NCBI GenBank assembly: GCA_019843655.1
Contig: JACDQD010000011.1
Location: forward strand, 11,264,604 to 11,328,603
DNA length: 64,000 nt
Origin: Lethocerus indicus
Taxonomy: Eukaryota; Arthropoda; Insecta; Hemiptera; Belostomatidae
Direction: 5' to 3'
The translations under genes were made by a program, and so were the position numbers. Shown one piece after another: positions 36,182 to 48,141 of this stretch (within the stretch, counting starts at the first letter, position 1; each line of letters starts with the position of its first letter). The notes under the pieces were generated by a model. The model saw nothing but the letters and a program-made list of their open reading frames with translations, made no database searches and was not told the origin of the DNA.

Positions 36182-37251
36182 AGACGGCGAGTGAGAGTGA
36201 GATAGAGGGTTGAAACAGTGACAATACCCGAGAGGGAGGCTTATTAAAACGGGAAAGTTTTCACGATGTTGTCCGCTCGTTAAAACTGGGAACATTCGTC
36301 GGGTAGAAAATAGAAAGTGACACCGAAAGCGTTTTGTTCCAGTTGAAGTTTGTTGGAAGGGGGTTGGCGACCCCAAAAATATTTTTTTGGCTCATATTTT
36401 TTAACTGCCGAAGTTTTATTATTTCATATACGTGTACGCACGTCAATTTCGGTTCACTAAATATTGTTTTTAATTTTTTTACCTATCAGATGGATCTCGG
36501 TGAATTTTCACCCAAAGCTTGAATTGTAATTTTATTCCATTATTTAAGAATGTTTTTAGTTCGGGTCGAACCTCTTGCTAATTTGATTAATGTACCATTG
36601 CAGGTGACTTTCCGTTTTATTTATTATATTAAAAGATTGGAGTCATTTAGAGTTGGAAGGAAGAATGGGTTACTGGAATTTACACCCCTTTGCTTCGAAT
36701 TGCACATTTCCCTGTACCGTTGAAACTTGGCGGAGTGGGGCCGAGTTTTTGAATTGACTTAAAGACAAATATCCCCGACGGGTAGCTCTGTGTATTTATA
36801 TGATCCGGGGGTAATCCGCCCCGAAGACGAAGCCCCGACATTTCAAAGTCCCCGGCTTATAATCCTATTTATGTTCGGTAGGCGGGATCGGCCGCCCACG
36901 CACCCCGCCCCCTACCACTCTCCCCCGCTCTTTCGTCGACGAATTTGCATGCAAATTAACGGATCCGATCGCGTGCTGCTTTCGGCTGGTGGTGGGTGGT
37001 AGCTCCCACAACCGCTTACATTGTTTTAATTGTATTATCGTTAAATTTGTAGCGAAGCGACCGCAATTGCGGCCGACCTCTTTGTACCTCAGACAATCGG
37101 GGACGACTCTTTGCCGAATCCTTCAAATATAGGACAGTACCGGCACATTTTATTTTTTTATTTTATATTTTAGGATACTGTATAATTAAAATAAATAAAA
37201 AATTGAATGCCAACTTGGTAACTGCAGGAGTTCTCATATATCGTAGATCCT

Positions 37252-37331
37252 CGGACGGCGTTGTTAATACTAATAGGCAAGACGTTGCGGTTATGCGGGT
37301 CTGGTATCAGCGCCGTGTACCGTTTGAAAAG
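37252..37331 (+). repeat. Dispersed 78-bp repeat, copy A (possible coding remnant)
   Basis: It is about 85-90% identical to 61519-61596. The shared core includes ATGCGGGTCTGGTATCAGCG and CCGTGTAC. In one frame both copies read VNTNRQD-x3-MRVWYQRRV-x-FE. Several differences are synonymous (AGG/CGG Arg, AAT/AAC Asn, GTT/GTC Val). I do not recognise the peptide. Confidence 0.75.
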
Positions 37332-37659
37332 CGGAGGGGCATCCCAGCGGTTTCCCAGCTCTACCACACTGGAGTCATTTGCCAATTTTTTTCATTTTTA
37401 AGTCCGTATTGGCCCAAGAGAAAAGCTAAGACCGGGCAGCTGGGTATAGAATATAGAAGGTATTTATAACGCTTGTTCTGACCATAATCACCCGTCTCAG
37501 TCTCCCTCTGCGGTCAGTATCGTTCCGATAACGACAGTCCAAAAATTATTATTATTATCATTAACCCCAGAAGAATAGATAGTTATGGGTCTGCTATCCG
37601 GTCACTATAATTTCTCAGACAATATCCGAATAAACTATTGGAATTCAAGCGAATTTCGC

Positions 37660-38083
37660 CATTTTTCCTTTTTTTTCTTTTTTTTTGCACAATCAAGTTT
37701 ACAGTTTATAAGTACTGTTTGTCCCGATAAAGGAGCCACCCGATGATGGCTCTTCTTGGCACGATTTAACTACTGTCCACGGTGATCCCTAGGCCAGTGG
37801 AGTTTAAGCCGCCGTGGCGGGGATAATGGACGGGTAAGAGAGGAAAGGGACCGAACGAGCAAATAGGGACGAGGAGTAAGGCGGGAACGGAACTTATAGA
37901 GAATGGACTTCGTCGACTGTCGATATGTTGAGGTCGTTATGAACGGTGCGATTAGAAGCATTAACGTTCAATTGGAATCTCTGGACGCTAGCGATGTTGG
38001 ATATCTCGGTGGAACCCAAATTATTGGTACTAGGAGTCCAAATTCGCGGTTTAAGTCTTTGAGTTGGGTATGGGGATTCCACG
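37660..38083 (-). mobile_element. Jockey-like LINE 3' fragment, copy 3
   Basis: On the minus strand it begins CGTGGAATCCCCATACCCAA at 38083. It encodes a diverged GSTEISNIASVQRFQ and NRTVHNDLNISTVDEVHSL, continues through the shared 3' UTR (GTACTTATAA, TTGATTGTGCAAAA) and ends in an A-rich tail (T-rich on +, 37662-37686). It has an internal deletion relative to copy 2. Confidence 0.9.
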
Positions 38084-39353
38084 GAATTTAAATTTTTAGG
38101 CTGAAATTTTACATGTTTACAAATAATGGAAGAAAATACGGCATAATTCTGATCAGTATCGTATATTTGGGCCGAATTGTAAATTTGAAGGGCGTAAAAG
38201 TCGGGGAATAGCGTTACAGTGTTGCGGAACCGGATGCGGGCTGAATGCGGAACGACTCGAAGCGGAGGAGACATTGGGGACACCTGATACACCCGGACAA
38301 CGTCCCTTTTAGTTTGTCCCCAAAGTCGGACACTAAAATCTCTTCTTGAGCGGGGGCTCCTCCCCTGAAAATGGGCGCAATAAAATGGGCCCCGGAGTGA
38401 CTTTTATTGCCTGGGGCCGGTCCCCGGGGCCCCATCCGACTTGACACAAGTGACCGTCCCTTTGATTTTCACCGACGGCTACCCCCCCCCGCACCCCGCA
38501 ACCCTTTCAAAGCGGCAATATACGTCGTTGCCCATAAACTTATTTCGGCTGCTGTTCGTTCCGGACCGATTCTGACTTTGGCCCCAATCTATCAGTGCCC
38601 ACAATAAATATATCCTAGCCACATGGATTCCATCAAAATTTATGGACGTCCACGGTACAACCATAATTTTTATTATATATTATGACCGTATAAAACGTTA
38701 TAAAACTTGCGAACAAGTTAATTTACAACCGTACTTTAAAACCTACCGTTGTGGGGGATCCACCAAAACCTCTGACTGCTATTTATATCAACATTTATAA
38801 TCTAATATACTTGGTAAAGTCGTTAACGCGTTCATTCAGGAATTAGCAGCTTCCCGACGTAAATCATTCGGTTCAAAACTGTGGCATCACTCCTATCCTT
38901 TGAGAGGAGTCCTCAGCCAAACACAACGTTTGTGTTATCAAATCGCACTGTCGCAGAATATAATTTTAAAAATTACTCGAAACGAAAAGAAAGAGAAAAG
39001 AATATTGTTTAGACGAACTCAATTCACGTTCGAACGGGACCCAAAGGTCGGAACGCAGGATATGAATCCTTTGATTGCGGGGCTTGAGTGGGGGGGGGAA
39101 ACAATGGCTTCTCGAAAAAGTCCAATTTCCGCCGGACGGATGGCCGTGGGGCGACATTTGTCCGTCCCGCAGACGCGTGTTCCCGGCGCTTTAAAAAACC
39201 GACTTAAAAACCTAATCCCCGGAAAATTGACCTTTAGCGGCGTATTTCTAAAAGGTTACACGGCCCCGTTTCATCGTAGGTTGGGCGCTCCACTTGGTTC
39301 CCAATATACCTACCCTACTTGAAAATGAAACATTTGCCTAAAAAAAAGAAAAA

Positions 39354-39615
39354 TTAAGTACATTTCCGCACCACCCTCAGGGCACCTAACGAACTTTAGT
39401 TAAGTACGCTTCAGCACCACCCTCAGGGGGCGCTTGTTTATCGGTGCAAGTGCACCCAACGAACTGACAGTGCAGTGAGGATGGCCAAAAAACATACAAA
39501 GTGCCAAACTCACCGCTAAACACCGCTACTGAAGATGGCGAGCAGCGGAACCGGCCTGGCAAAAGACCAAACCAGCGAGAGGAGGCAGAAACACACGAAA
39601 TCTACGATAAATTTG
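39354..39615 (-). repeat. Minisatellite element, copy 3 (5'-truncated array plus end)
   Basis: Two 70-bp units on + (one shortened) run into GACAGTGCAGTGAGGATGGC, then CACCGCTACTGAAGATGGCG, then CAAAAGACCAAACCAGCGAG and ACAGAAACACACGAAATCTAC. This is the reverse complement of the left part of copy 2, so copies 2 and 3 define the same element end. Confidence 0.88.
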
Positions 39616-40600
39616 TCGCGTATTTTTAGAAATAAATGTCGACAATTTAGTATGTTTACGATCTAATTCCATTATGTTTTTGTAGGGTTGTAGGGTTGTA
39701 TTTTTTTATCTATAGCCCAGCGTCACATATTTGTGTCAGTTTAAAAGAATACTTGTTTTACTTTTTTAGACTGTTCTAAATACACACACATAAAATCTAT
39801 TCCAATTGATTTCATATAATTAAGAAAAAAATCTTGGGCTATGGTGGATGTTTTGTCCAGAAGACCCTGGTAGCGAACTGGTTAATGCACAATTGAATTA
39901 AATTTGAAAACTGTTTACTACTGATTAGGGGATTATAAAGGATTTTTGGTTGCAATAAGTCGAATGGTAAAAGGTGTTCAATGGACTGGTCGTGTTCGCT
40001 TCAAGTATCATCCCCGATGCTATTTAGAGCGGTTGTAAATACGCCCTATAATCCAAACTAGTGTTCAACGCACCGATCAACCGGATAGTTTTGTTATCGC
40101 GTATTTCTAACCACTTTTAGCCCCCCGTTCGGATCCAGCTGGTTGAGCAAACGAAGGGATATTGGTCCGCCGCCCAGCGCATTTATCGGACCCGGGGATC
40201 GGCCGAAATCAAAATACTTGAGGTCCGCGCTTTGTGTTGTTTAAAAGGGTGCTCGTGGGCTCCGGTGTATATATAAGGGTGGCTCCCACCCCCTTTTCGA
40301 ATTTATGCCAGTGTATTTGTCGTCGGGAGGGGGACTGGCGTACTGAAAGCGGACCTCCCCAAACCGCATTTGCATTGTTAACAGCTGAAATAAACATTCG
40401 CTCGTGACGCTGCGTGGGGGTGGTAGGGGGTTAGTACAGAGATAAACAAACAAGCCTCCCCCTCATGCCCCTCATACCGATCCCCGCTCAAACTTGACAC
40501 TGCGAATTTCTTCGGAAATCGATCGTGTGCCAGATATGACTGATAATGTCGGTAATTAAACACTGATTATATCAAATTATATACATTATAATTCAGGACC

Positions 40601-41146
40601 ACGTTTCCGCACCACCCTCAGGGGGCGCTAGTTTATCGGTGCAAATGGACCAAACGAACTTTAGTTAAGTACATTTCCGCACCACCCTCAAGGGGCGCTA
40701 GTTTATCGGTGCGAGTGCACCGAACGAACTTTAGTTAAGTACATTTCCGCACCACCCTCAAGGGGCGCTAGTTTATCGGTGCGAGTGCACCGAACGAACT
40801 TTAGTTAAGTACATTTCCGCACCACCCTCAAGGGGCGCTAGTTTAATGTTGCAAGTACACCAAACGAACTTTAGTTAAGTACATTCCCGCACCACCCTCA
40901 AGGGGCGCTAGTTTATCGGTGCTTGTGCACCGAACGAACTTTAGTTAAGTACATTCCCGCACCACCCTCAAGGGGCGCTAGTTTATCGTTGTATGTGGAA
41001 GCAACGAACTTTAGTTCAGTACATTCCCGCACCACCCTCAGGGGGCGCTAATTTATCCGTGTATTTAAACCCAGAGAACTTTAGTTAAGTACATTTCCGC
41101 AGCACCCTCAGGGGGCGCTAGTTTATCCGTGCAAATGCACCAAACG
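40601..41146 (+). repeat. 70-bp minisatellite array, copy 4
   Basis: Eight head-to-tail units, mostly AAGGGGCGCTAG variants, with no recognisable end modules. Units at 40670-40800 are almost identical, suggesting recent homogenisation. Later units are more diverged. Confidence 0.92.
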
Positions 41147-42610
41147 TTTCCTCTCATAAAAAAGTCCAGAAACACAATTATAAACGATAAAAAGCGCTAA
41201 CGAAACCCTAAATAGATGTTTAAAAACGATTAGAAACGCTATATCTTTTAAATACACGGTTAATAAAGCTTGGAAACCAGAGATTCAAATCGAAAGTCCA
41301 TAATCGTAACTAAAGACAAAAAAATATTGTGTAGGCATTTAAGGTGAGTTTCTATCCGCCTACTGGTGAGGCAGTGAGGTAACAGAGTGTTATAGGAAGT
41401 AAATCGCGTCGAATTTAAGCGAAACTGGAATAAGAAGAGTTATGAATCGCGATTCGGGCGGAAGCTAGGCAGTTGCCAATGATATATATACAGGTTTCGC
41501 TAAAAAGTGAAGCTCGAGGACCAATTCAAAGAAAATTGGTCCGACCACCGCCGCCCCCCCCATTCCAACTGTAAATTGTAGACTCTCCCGAGCCCGACGT
41601 TACTAATGGTTCGCTTTAAACCCAACTAATACGCGATAAATTAAGAAGTTGGGGCAATTCGTTTGTTGAGCTCGGGGAGCCAAATGGGTGGGGCCCATTT
41701 GTAACCGGAGGGTTGCACCCCCCAAAAATTTAGGACCGGCCGACCCTGCGTTAACCTACGGCTCGGCCACTCGTTTAAAGACTGAAATTCCTGGAAAGCG
41801 AGCGCGGGGGCCTCTTAAAGGAAATTAGAGCGCACGAGGAAATTGGGAGCCCCGTCTTACACTAAAAATTCCCGCCGCGGTTGTTCATCAGCCCGCTGAC
41901 ACATCATTCTAGACAGCTCAAGGCCCGCCTTCATAACGTCCTAACGTCGTACACATTTCGACGGTGGCAACAAGGAAATTACTGCAAAAATTTCTTTATT
42001 GACTCTACACTTGGGCATACTGTAAACTGACGCAATAAGATTTCGGAAGTTTGAGCGGTCCAGGAAAGTAATTGTTCCAAAAAGTAAATATCATCAGGTA
42101 TGAAGGTGAAAAAAAAAACGGTAACCCCTCCTTTCCTCTTGTGAAAGCTTCAAAAGAAGGAGAAATATTTGTTTTCTTCTTTGTATTTTCCTGCCCAGTG
42201 TAAATAACGATAGAACACTGCTACTCATGGCTGAAATCCGTTTCAGATCATAATACTCGGCTGTTACTAGGGATATTTAATTTATAAAAAACCATCAATA
42301 ATAATATCGCTAAAATATAATTAAATTATGAATATTTTACGAAAGACCGACGCAGCCTAAAGGGTTCGATGATCAGGTAAGGATAGTATCTCCGTCGGCC
42401 TAGAGGAAATGCAAGCGCAAACCTGAAATTCAGGGCGCAGTATTACAAGATGTGGATGAATAAGTTCCAGTAAGAATCGGTAGATTATGAATAAGACATT
42501 ATGGGAATGGCACCTCCGCGCCAACAGGTTGAAATTGACCAATACCTTCGGGATTATTTTTTTAACCTTTTTTATTTTGTTCAAACAACATGAATGTTAT
42601 AAGTACAAAC

Positions 42611-42789
42611 AGGTATGTCGAGGTCATGGTGGATTGTGTGGTCGGAAACGTTCTATATATAGTTAAGTATCGCTTTGTATATTGCCAGTTTGTTACTTAA
42701 GGTCAATTTTGATGTCCGTTTTAGTAACGGTCTTAAAAGCCCTAATTTTCGGTTTAAGCCGATTCTTTTGATGTAAGCGGATTCCACGT
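42611..42789 (-). mobile_element. Jockey-like LINE fragment, copy 4
   Basis: The minus strand starts ACGTGGAATCCGCTTACATC at 42789 and carries the RLLRPLLK / [16 protein letters not shown] region. It then jumps by deletion to the VSDHTIHHDLDIPV-like segment. The 3' UTR is absent. Confidence 0.85.
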
Positions 42790-42801
42790 AAACCAAACAC
42801 A

Positions 42802-42830
42802 AAACTCGCAGACCACAAAACTAGTTAAGA
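42802..42830 (+). repeat. Fragment of the foldback family 3' end
   Basis: ACTCGCAGACCACAAAACTA matches the CCTCGCAGACCACAAAACAG end of the family. It abuts LINE copy 4 after about 12 bp. Confidence 0.6.
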
Positions 42831-43687
42831 AGTTATATTTGTATGCACAAGTAATAGTGATATACACGATTTGTAAATAAATATGTAAAGGGGAAATTGA
42901 GTCTCCGGGAGCTAGATAGGATGAAATAAGAGCAGAGAGATAAACTGAAAGATGAAAGATTAGGGAGTGACCCCACAGTTGTGGTTTACCATTCCTGTCG
43001 ACCTGAATATTAGTGGGGTCCTTCCAGTGGATGGAACGCTGCAAGATCTGCGGTACGTCTGTTACTAGCCAGGATGTTAGCGATACCCCGGGATATATTA
43101 ATGAAGCCGTAAGAGGCACCCCCCCCCTTCCTCCTAGACCCGCCCCCGGGGTCTAATGATATTGCCCCTCGGGATATTGCACGAGGAGAGCCGCCGCCAA
43201 TTATAATACCGATCGATTACCCCCACACCCCCAAAAGCTCAAGTAATGATACACCCCTCACCGGTTACCCTTCAGCTCGGCGCCAATTAAAGTCGTTAAT
43301 CAGATTCAATGTCGGTTCGCTGAAATGTACGGTCTAGCGTCAAGTTTCAGCCGCTAACTTGCCGCTAACCTTCGCTGGAAAACAGCGTTGAAAAGAAACA
43401 CTGTCATCGCCTGCAATTTTCTGACACCGCCCGCTTTTACATTCAGAAATATCTTGACCGCACCCGCAACCTTTATTGAACCTTGAAACGATCTCAATTA
43501 AACGTGCCCACAAAAGAATCCTGTACGCTATATCTGTGGATTGTATTCAACCTTGTTGTACGGTACCGAACACTACTACGTACGTACGGTTTTGAAGTTT
43601 TAATGTTTCTTTCCCTTTTTAAATAATTATTTAATTTTATTGTTCTTTTTTTCCCTATTATATTTTAAACATTACGCAGATGACGTG

Positions 43688-43735
43688 GCCACTTCCTTTT
43701 CACGCGTCCGTAAGGAACGTCTGGGATGTCGGAAG
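43688..43735 (+). repeat. Dispersed short repeat, copy A
   Basis: CTTCCTTTTCACGCGTCCGT then AAGGAACGTCTGGGATGTCG aligns with 58874-58925 at about 75-80% identity. One frame reads LPF-x2-SVRN-x-W-x-V in both copies. The source is not recognised. Confidence 0.45.
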
Positions 43736-43953
43736 ATAGTAGGGTTTGGACCAGTGGATGGGTGAGTCGTGACGTTTTAATTCATTTTATTATTTCACGA
43801 TCAAACCGAGATTTCGTGGGAAAAATTAAGTTGTATTATGTTTTTTGATTCGCAGAGTGCGATCCGTCGACTTTATTTTTATGACGGCATTTTGGATTCG
43901 GACGGTCAATTAAAACGGAGCCGACGACAGTTTTTCAATGTGAAAAATTTACT

Positions 43954-44022
43954 TCTCTGTCTCTGTCTCTCTCTCTCACACACACTCACTCTCTCTCACA
44001 CTCTCTCTCTCTCTCTCTCTCA
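43954..44022. repeat. Interrupted (CT)n/(CA)n microsatellite
   Basis: CTCTGT, CTCT and CACA tracts of about 69 bp. Confidence 0.95.
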
Positions 44023-45715
44023 ACGGCATTATTGAATTTGCGTCCTTACGAGTAAAAAGTGGGGAGAGTAATCCGTAAACCCCCGGTGTCGGGAGGATTT
44101 CATATCTGGGGTAGAGTATAAGCTAGAGGGGTGGTGCTATGCGCGTGTTAGTGCGTTGGCCGGGGGTAGGTTTGCCGTCGGACTGACGTTAACGTGATTT
44201 GTGTCGTCCCGGTTTGATATGTGAGGCCGTGTATTCGGCCCCCGCTCCCCCGCCCCCCCGCCCCCGGCACACACAAATATCAGTGCCGGTATATAACCTG
44301 TTTTTTGTTACCTCTACGCCTGTGTAATCCGCCGGCCTGATACTCTGCACGGCCTGAGACTAGCAGCTTGTTTTACATATCAAAAAAGAAAACATAGCGT
44401 ATGTGTTAGCAGAACATTTATAAATATCAATTTTTGTTAGTATTTCTGTTTATAAAAAAATATTAATATTTTATAATCGGAATTTAATAATAGTTATTAA
44501 TTAATAAATACGACCCGACCGTACGGCTATTTGATTAAGTTCTTTACATTTTTGTACGGCGCTGAGTGGCGATTAACCCGCAACACCCGGCGGTCGTACG
44601 GGTCTAGTAGCGGACGGGGCCTAGGAAACCTCTTAGAATATTGTTCCAAATTCTAGTGCCCACTCGTATATTATTATTCTATTATTCTAGCGCCAACTCT
44701 ACCATTAACAGAGAGAAGATTTTATTCGTTATTTTTAATTCACGAAAAAGTTAAGAAAGTCGGCCGAACTTCGAAATTACTTAAAAAGCTTATTAAACGA
44801 AATTAAGCGTTTATATATATATTTTTTGTAAGAAAATTACTTACAATTATCTAATTAATAAGTATCCGCGAGAAAGTCGGACGTTTTAATATTTTCGCCC
44901 TTCCCTCCGCCGAAAATGAAACGGAAAGTTTGAACATCTCGCCGGTTGTTTAGGAAAACAAGAAAATTGCCGTCCCCGAGCGCGTTTCAACTTTTCCGAT
45001 AAACATTAGGAGTCCCGAGTTCTGGAAGTCCCCCGGCCGCGGCGAAGAGGGAGGGAGGGGGGAAAAGGAAAAATTAGACCTCCGAGAACAACTTGGTAGA
45101 AAATCGAGCGGAAAAAAGGTCCGCGGGCCCGAATAATATAAAAACAAGTTAAACGCGCTAAATTAAATTATTGCGATTCACCCGCAGAGTTTGTTGAAAG
45201 AGCTCCGACCGGACCGCTGATAGCGTTCATCGGCCACTCCGCCTAGTTATGACCGCCTTATCACAATCATATCTCCTCCAGCCCTCCGGCTATATAAATA
45301 GTGGCGGAATAACTCCCGCGCCTATTGAGCTCCGTCCGCGAGGGCGGTATGAAATATTAAACAATCACCGCTATTAATACGACAGCTCAGGGCGGGAGGT
45401 GTACTGGTGGCCCACAATTCACACACACTCTATAAAGTATACCGATCTGCCTCCTACATCCAGAATTGTTATACACGGCCACATAGCACTAAACTGCTAT
45501 AACGGAATCTTCTCTAGTGGTGCGCTATTGCGACGAATATAAATCTGTATTATGATAGAGAACGGATAAAAAAAAATCTAATATTTGCTGGACAACAGCA
45601 CGAATTCTCGTTTTCTGAAACTTTTCGGCTAGCCCCTTCCTTAATACTGTCTAGCATATAATTCTCGATTTCATAACTGTCGGAGAGTATTCACTTTAGT
45701 AATAAAGATATTTCA

Positions 45716-45796
45716 TACCGTAGATTTGTTGTTTCTGTCTCCAGAAACACAACAAATCTACGTTATTCCAACCACTCGCAGACCACGAAACAGGTA
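45716..45796 (+). repeat. Foldback repeat family, minimal copy
   Basis: GTAGATTTGTTGTTTCTG, a 4-nt loop and CAGAAACACAACAAATCTAC form a long stem, followed by the family 3' extension (TTATTCCAACCACTCGCAGA, CCACGAAACAGGTATGTTAA). It lacks every internal module. Confidence 0.88.
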
Positions 45797-47480
45797 TGTT
45801 AAAAATTTCTCACTCCACACAGACATACTTCCTCTTCTGTGCTGTGATCGTCTATTCGACATATAGTTACGATTAGGAAAAAAAGTGCTGACGAATCTCT
45901 TCGTCACGGTGCAATGTAAGTTAGCTATACTCATTGTACGCGGATATTTGAATACGTCCCTGTACATTATAAAAACTTACCGAATATATATTACAAAAAT
46001 AATATATACGAATCTAGTTTCGACCTAGAATAGCTGCAACGTTTTAAAACTGAATAATTTGTATCATGTTATACGAAATTCCGCTCGAAAATCTGGTCGA
46101 ATATTAACGTTTAATCTGAAATTTAAATGGTTAGACGCAATCATAACGGAGCCAACCGCCGGCGCTAATTACCCCCAATTTTGGGCGGCGCGGGTTCGGT
46201 GTGATTGGCGATGAAAATGCCAAAGCCTACTGCGGCGCTTCGTCCAGTGATTAGCGGGCTGTGGCGCGTTAATTTTTAAACGGCGCCCATAATGGACGAC
46301 CACAGCGCCCCATCCGGCCCCCCTCACCCCCCTGTTACACCTTTTAAACGCTGATTATTTGAAAATAGGTCCGACCCCGGCGCCAAACCGTCGATTGAAT
46401 GTCCCGATTTTGAAGCGGGCCCTGAAAATCGGAGCATTTATTCGGCTAGAATTTTGTAATTGGGCCGTGCGTACGGTGACAGGGCAACAGGGAGTATGCG
46501 TTCTGTAGTTGCAATAACTAAAGTAGCATCCGTTTAGAATATTCCGTACTATAATGAAGGGATGCAATTGTATTTCCCTGCAAGAAAAAACATCGGTGTT
46601 TTTAAAAACAAGTGTTTTTAGCGGGGTATTATCAGACCATTTATTCTATCCGTCGACAGATTTGGGTTCGCCCAGAAAATAGACTGAGATATTCACGTCG
46701 GCCTTTAAAGCATCCTGTCAACACTGACGGCTCGAGCCGGGTTAGTACTTCACAATGAAAATTTGTGGTGTTCATTAAGAATAGAAGAATTTGTGCCGTA
46801 AGGTTCTTTAAATGTAGGTACAAAATATACAACCTGTTGTAGACTACTAATTCAGTGTAATCAAATCTGTAATTTGTTTTTTTTTTCTGTAGTAGTGCGA
46901 ATAATTGAAACATGATTATTCTACTTTAATATGTCCATAACTTTCTGAAATATGTACACGTTAGATCTTCTTAAATTATTTTTTAATTATTGTCCGATTT
47001 TGGACTGATGCTTAATGTTGGGGGCGTTATTTTCAAATGTGTACCGGGAGTAATAACGCTGTCTTCGGACGTGTGTTGACCAGGGAACGGTAATAAATCT
47101 TGTGAGGTGTTAAGAAGAGAGAGGTGTTTCTGAGGGGCGACACGGGGCCTTGCGACCAGACTGAGGATGAGGCTGATCCTGAGGATGGTTACGGTGGTAT
47201 GAGGTTCTGGGGGCCGATGTGTGACTCTCTCTCTCTCTTCTCATTAAGCCACTGACTGTGCCTCTATAAATTTTCGGCTTTCATACCGCCTTATAAATGG
47301 CCTGTCTCCCAGTCTTCACCTCATATAACTTGTTTCTTTTTTTCTTCAACCGATATTCTGTTTTCATACACCCTCATACACGAGATAACTCTTACATACA
47401 CTGACTTTATCACTACAGATTAAAGTTAAATTAATACTGTCACTGTCACGTGTACTGTGGTGGTTGTCTCTTTGTCGTGC

Positions 47481-47481
<1 letters not shown>

Positions 47482-47535
<54 letters not shown>
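47482..47535. repeat. (TA)n microsatellite inside element copy 5
   Basis: About 27 TA units occur where the related copy at 51222 has only CGTATATATACAC. Confidence 0.97.
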
Positions 47536-47537
<2 letters not shown>

Positions 47538-47594
47538 TATTTGTCAGATTCTATTAGGTAACTGGTCACAACTATTAGGTTCTGACTTTCAAAT

Positions 47595-47821
47595 GTGCCC
47601 ATAATTACGAAAGTGGTCAATTCAAACTTTAAATACATTTTCATATGAAATTCACACAAAATTTCATATTCATAGTAAACTTCCATTAATCCAGACTAAT
47701 AAAATTCTAAATTAAAATGTTGCATAATATAAAAATATTTGTTAATTTATTCGAAAGCAATTCATTAAATATCTCGAAACCAGAAATGTATGACTTAGAC
47801 CACTTTCATAATTATGGGCAC
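47595..47821. mobile_element. Nested MITE (227 bp)
   Basis: The TIR GTGCCCATAATTACGAAAGT / GGTC is matched at the other end by GACCACTTTCATAATTATGG / GCAC. It splits a flank that is continuous in copies 1 and 2. AAAT (47591-47594 and 47822-47825) is duplicated, so removing the MITE and one AAAT restores the sequence seen in copy 1. The superfamily is not assigned. Confidence 0.88.
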
Positions 47822-48141
47822 AAATATATGGCAGGAAACCTAACTGGTATTGTGTACTTACGATCATAAAAGTTTTCCTAGTAAAGTTTATTTTTAGTAA
47901 TGTAGTTCATCGGCACCGAAAGAACATTAGTTAAGTACATTTCCGCACCACCCTCAAGGGGCGCTAGTTTATCGGTGGAAGTGCACCGAACGAACTTTAG
48001 TTAAGTACATTTCCGCACCACCCTCAAGGGGCGCTAGTTTATCGGTGGAAGTGCACCGAACGAACTTTAGTTAAGTACGTTTCCGCACCACCCTCAGGGG
48101 GCGCTAGTTTAATGGCGCAAGTGCGCCAAACGAACTTTAGT

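Larger units (their letters stand above)
34521..39353. other. Region downstream of LSD1, mainly unique
   Basis: Besides the CT/TA microsatellite, the 78-bp repeat and LINE copy 3, nothing is recognisable. Long frames at 35007-35426 (-) and 38900-39322 (+) show no family motif, lack splice-supported extensions and sit in biased composition. Confidence 0.6.
41147..47436. other. Intergenic-like region with scattered fragments
   Basis: It contains LINE copy 4, a foldback 3' fragment, the minimal foldback copy, a microsatellite and a C-run at 43122-43130. TATATAAATAG at about 45291 is an isolated TATA-like match with no gene to support it. Confidence 0.55.
47437..48141 (+). repeat. Minisatellite element, copy 5, with nested MITE
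   Basis: The order is CTGTCACTGTCAC / GTACTGTGGTGGTTGTCT, then (TA)n, then the flank AACTGGTCACAACTATTAGG interrupted by a MITE (47595-47821). Next come GGTATTGTGTACTTACGATC, the arm TAAAGTTTATTTTTAGTAAT and three 70-bp units on +. The array-arm-flank block is inverted relative to the CACTGTCAC module when compared with copy 2. Confidence 0.88.

Noticed and set aside
38900..39322. 140-codon + strand frame, the longest apart from repeat-driven ones
   Set aside because: No motif or family resemblance, and it ends just before a minisatellite. Chance is likely.
42754..43119. 121-codon minus-strand frame
   Set aside because: It overlaps LINE copy 4 and a foldback fragment, so it is a composite of repeats and unique sequence.
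45285..45345. TATATAAATAG as a promoter
   Set aside because: No credible gene downstream; AT-rich matches of this kind are expected by chance.
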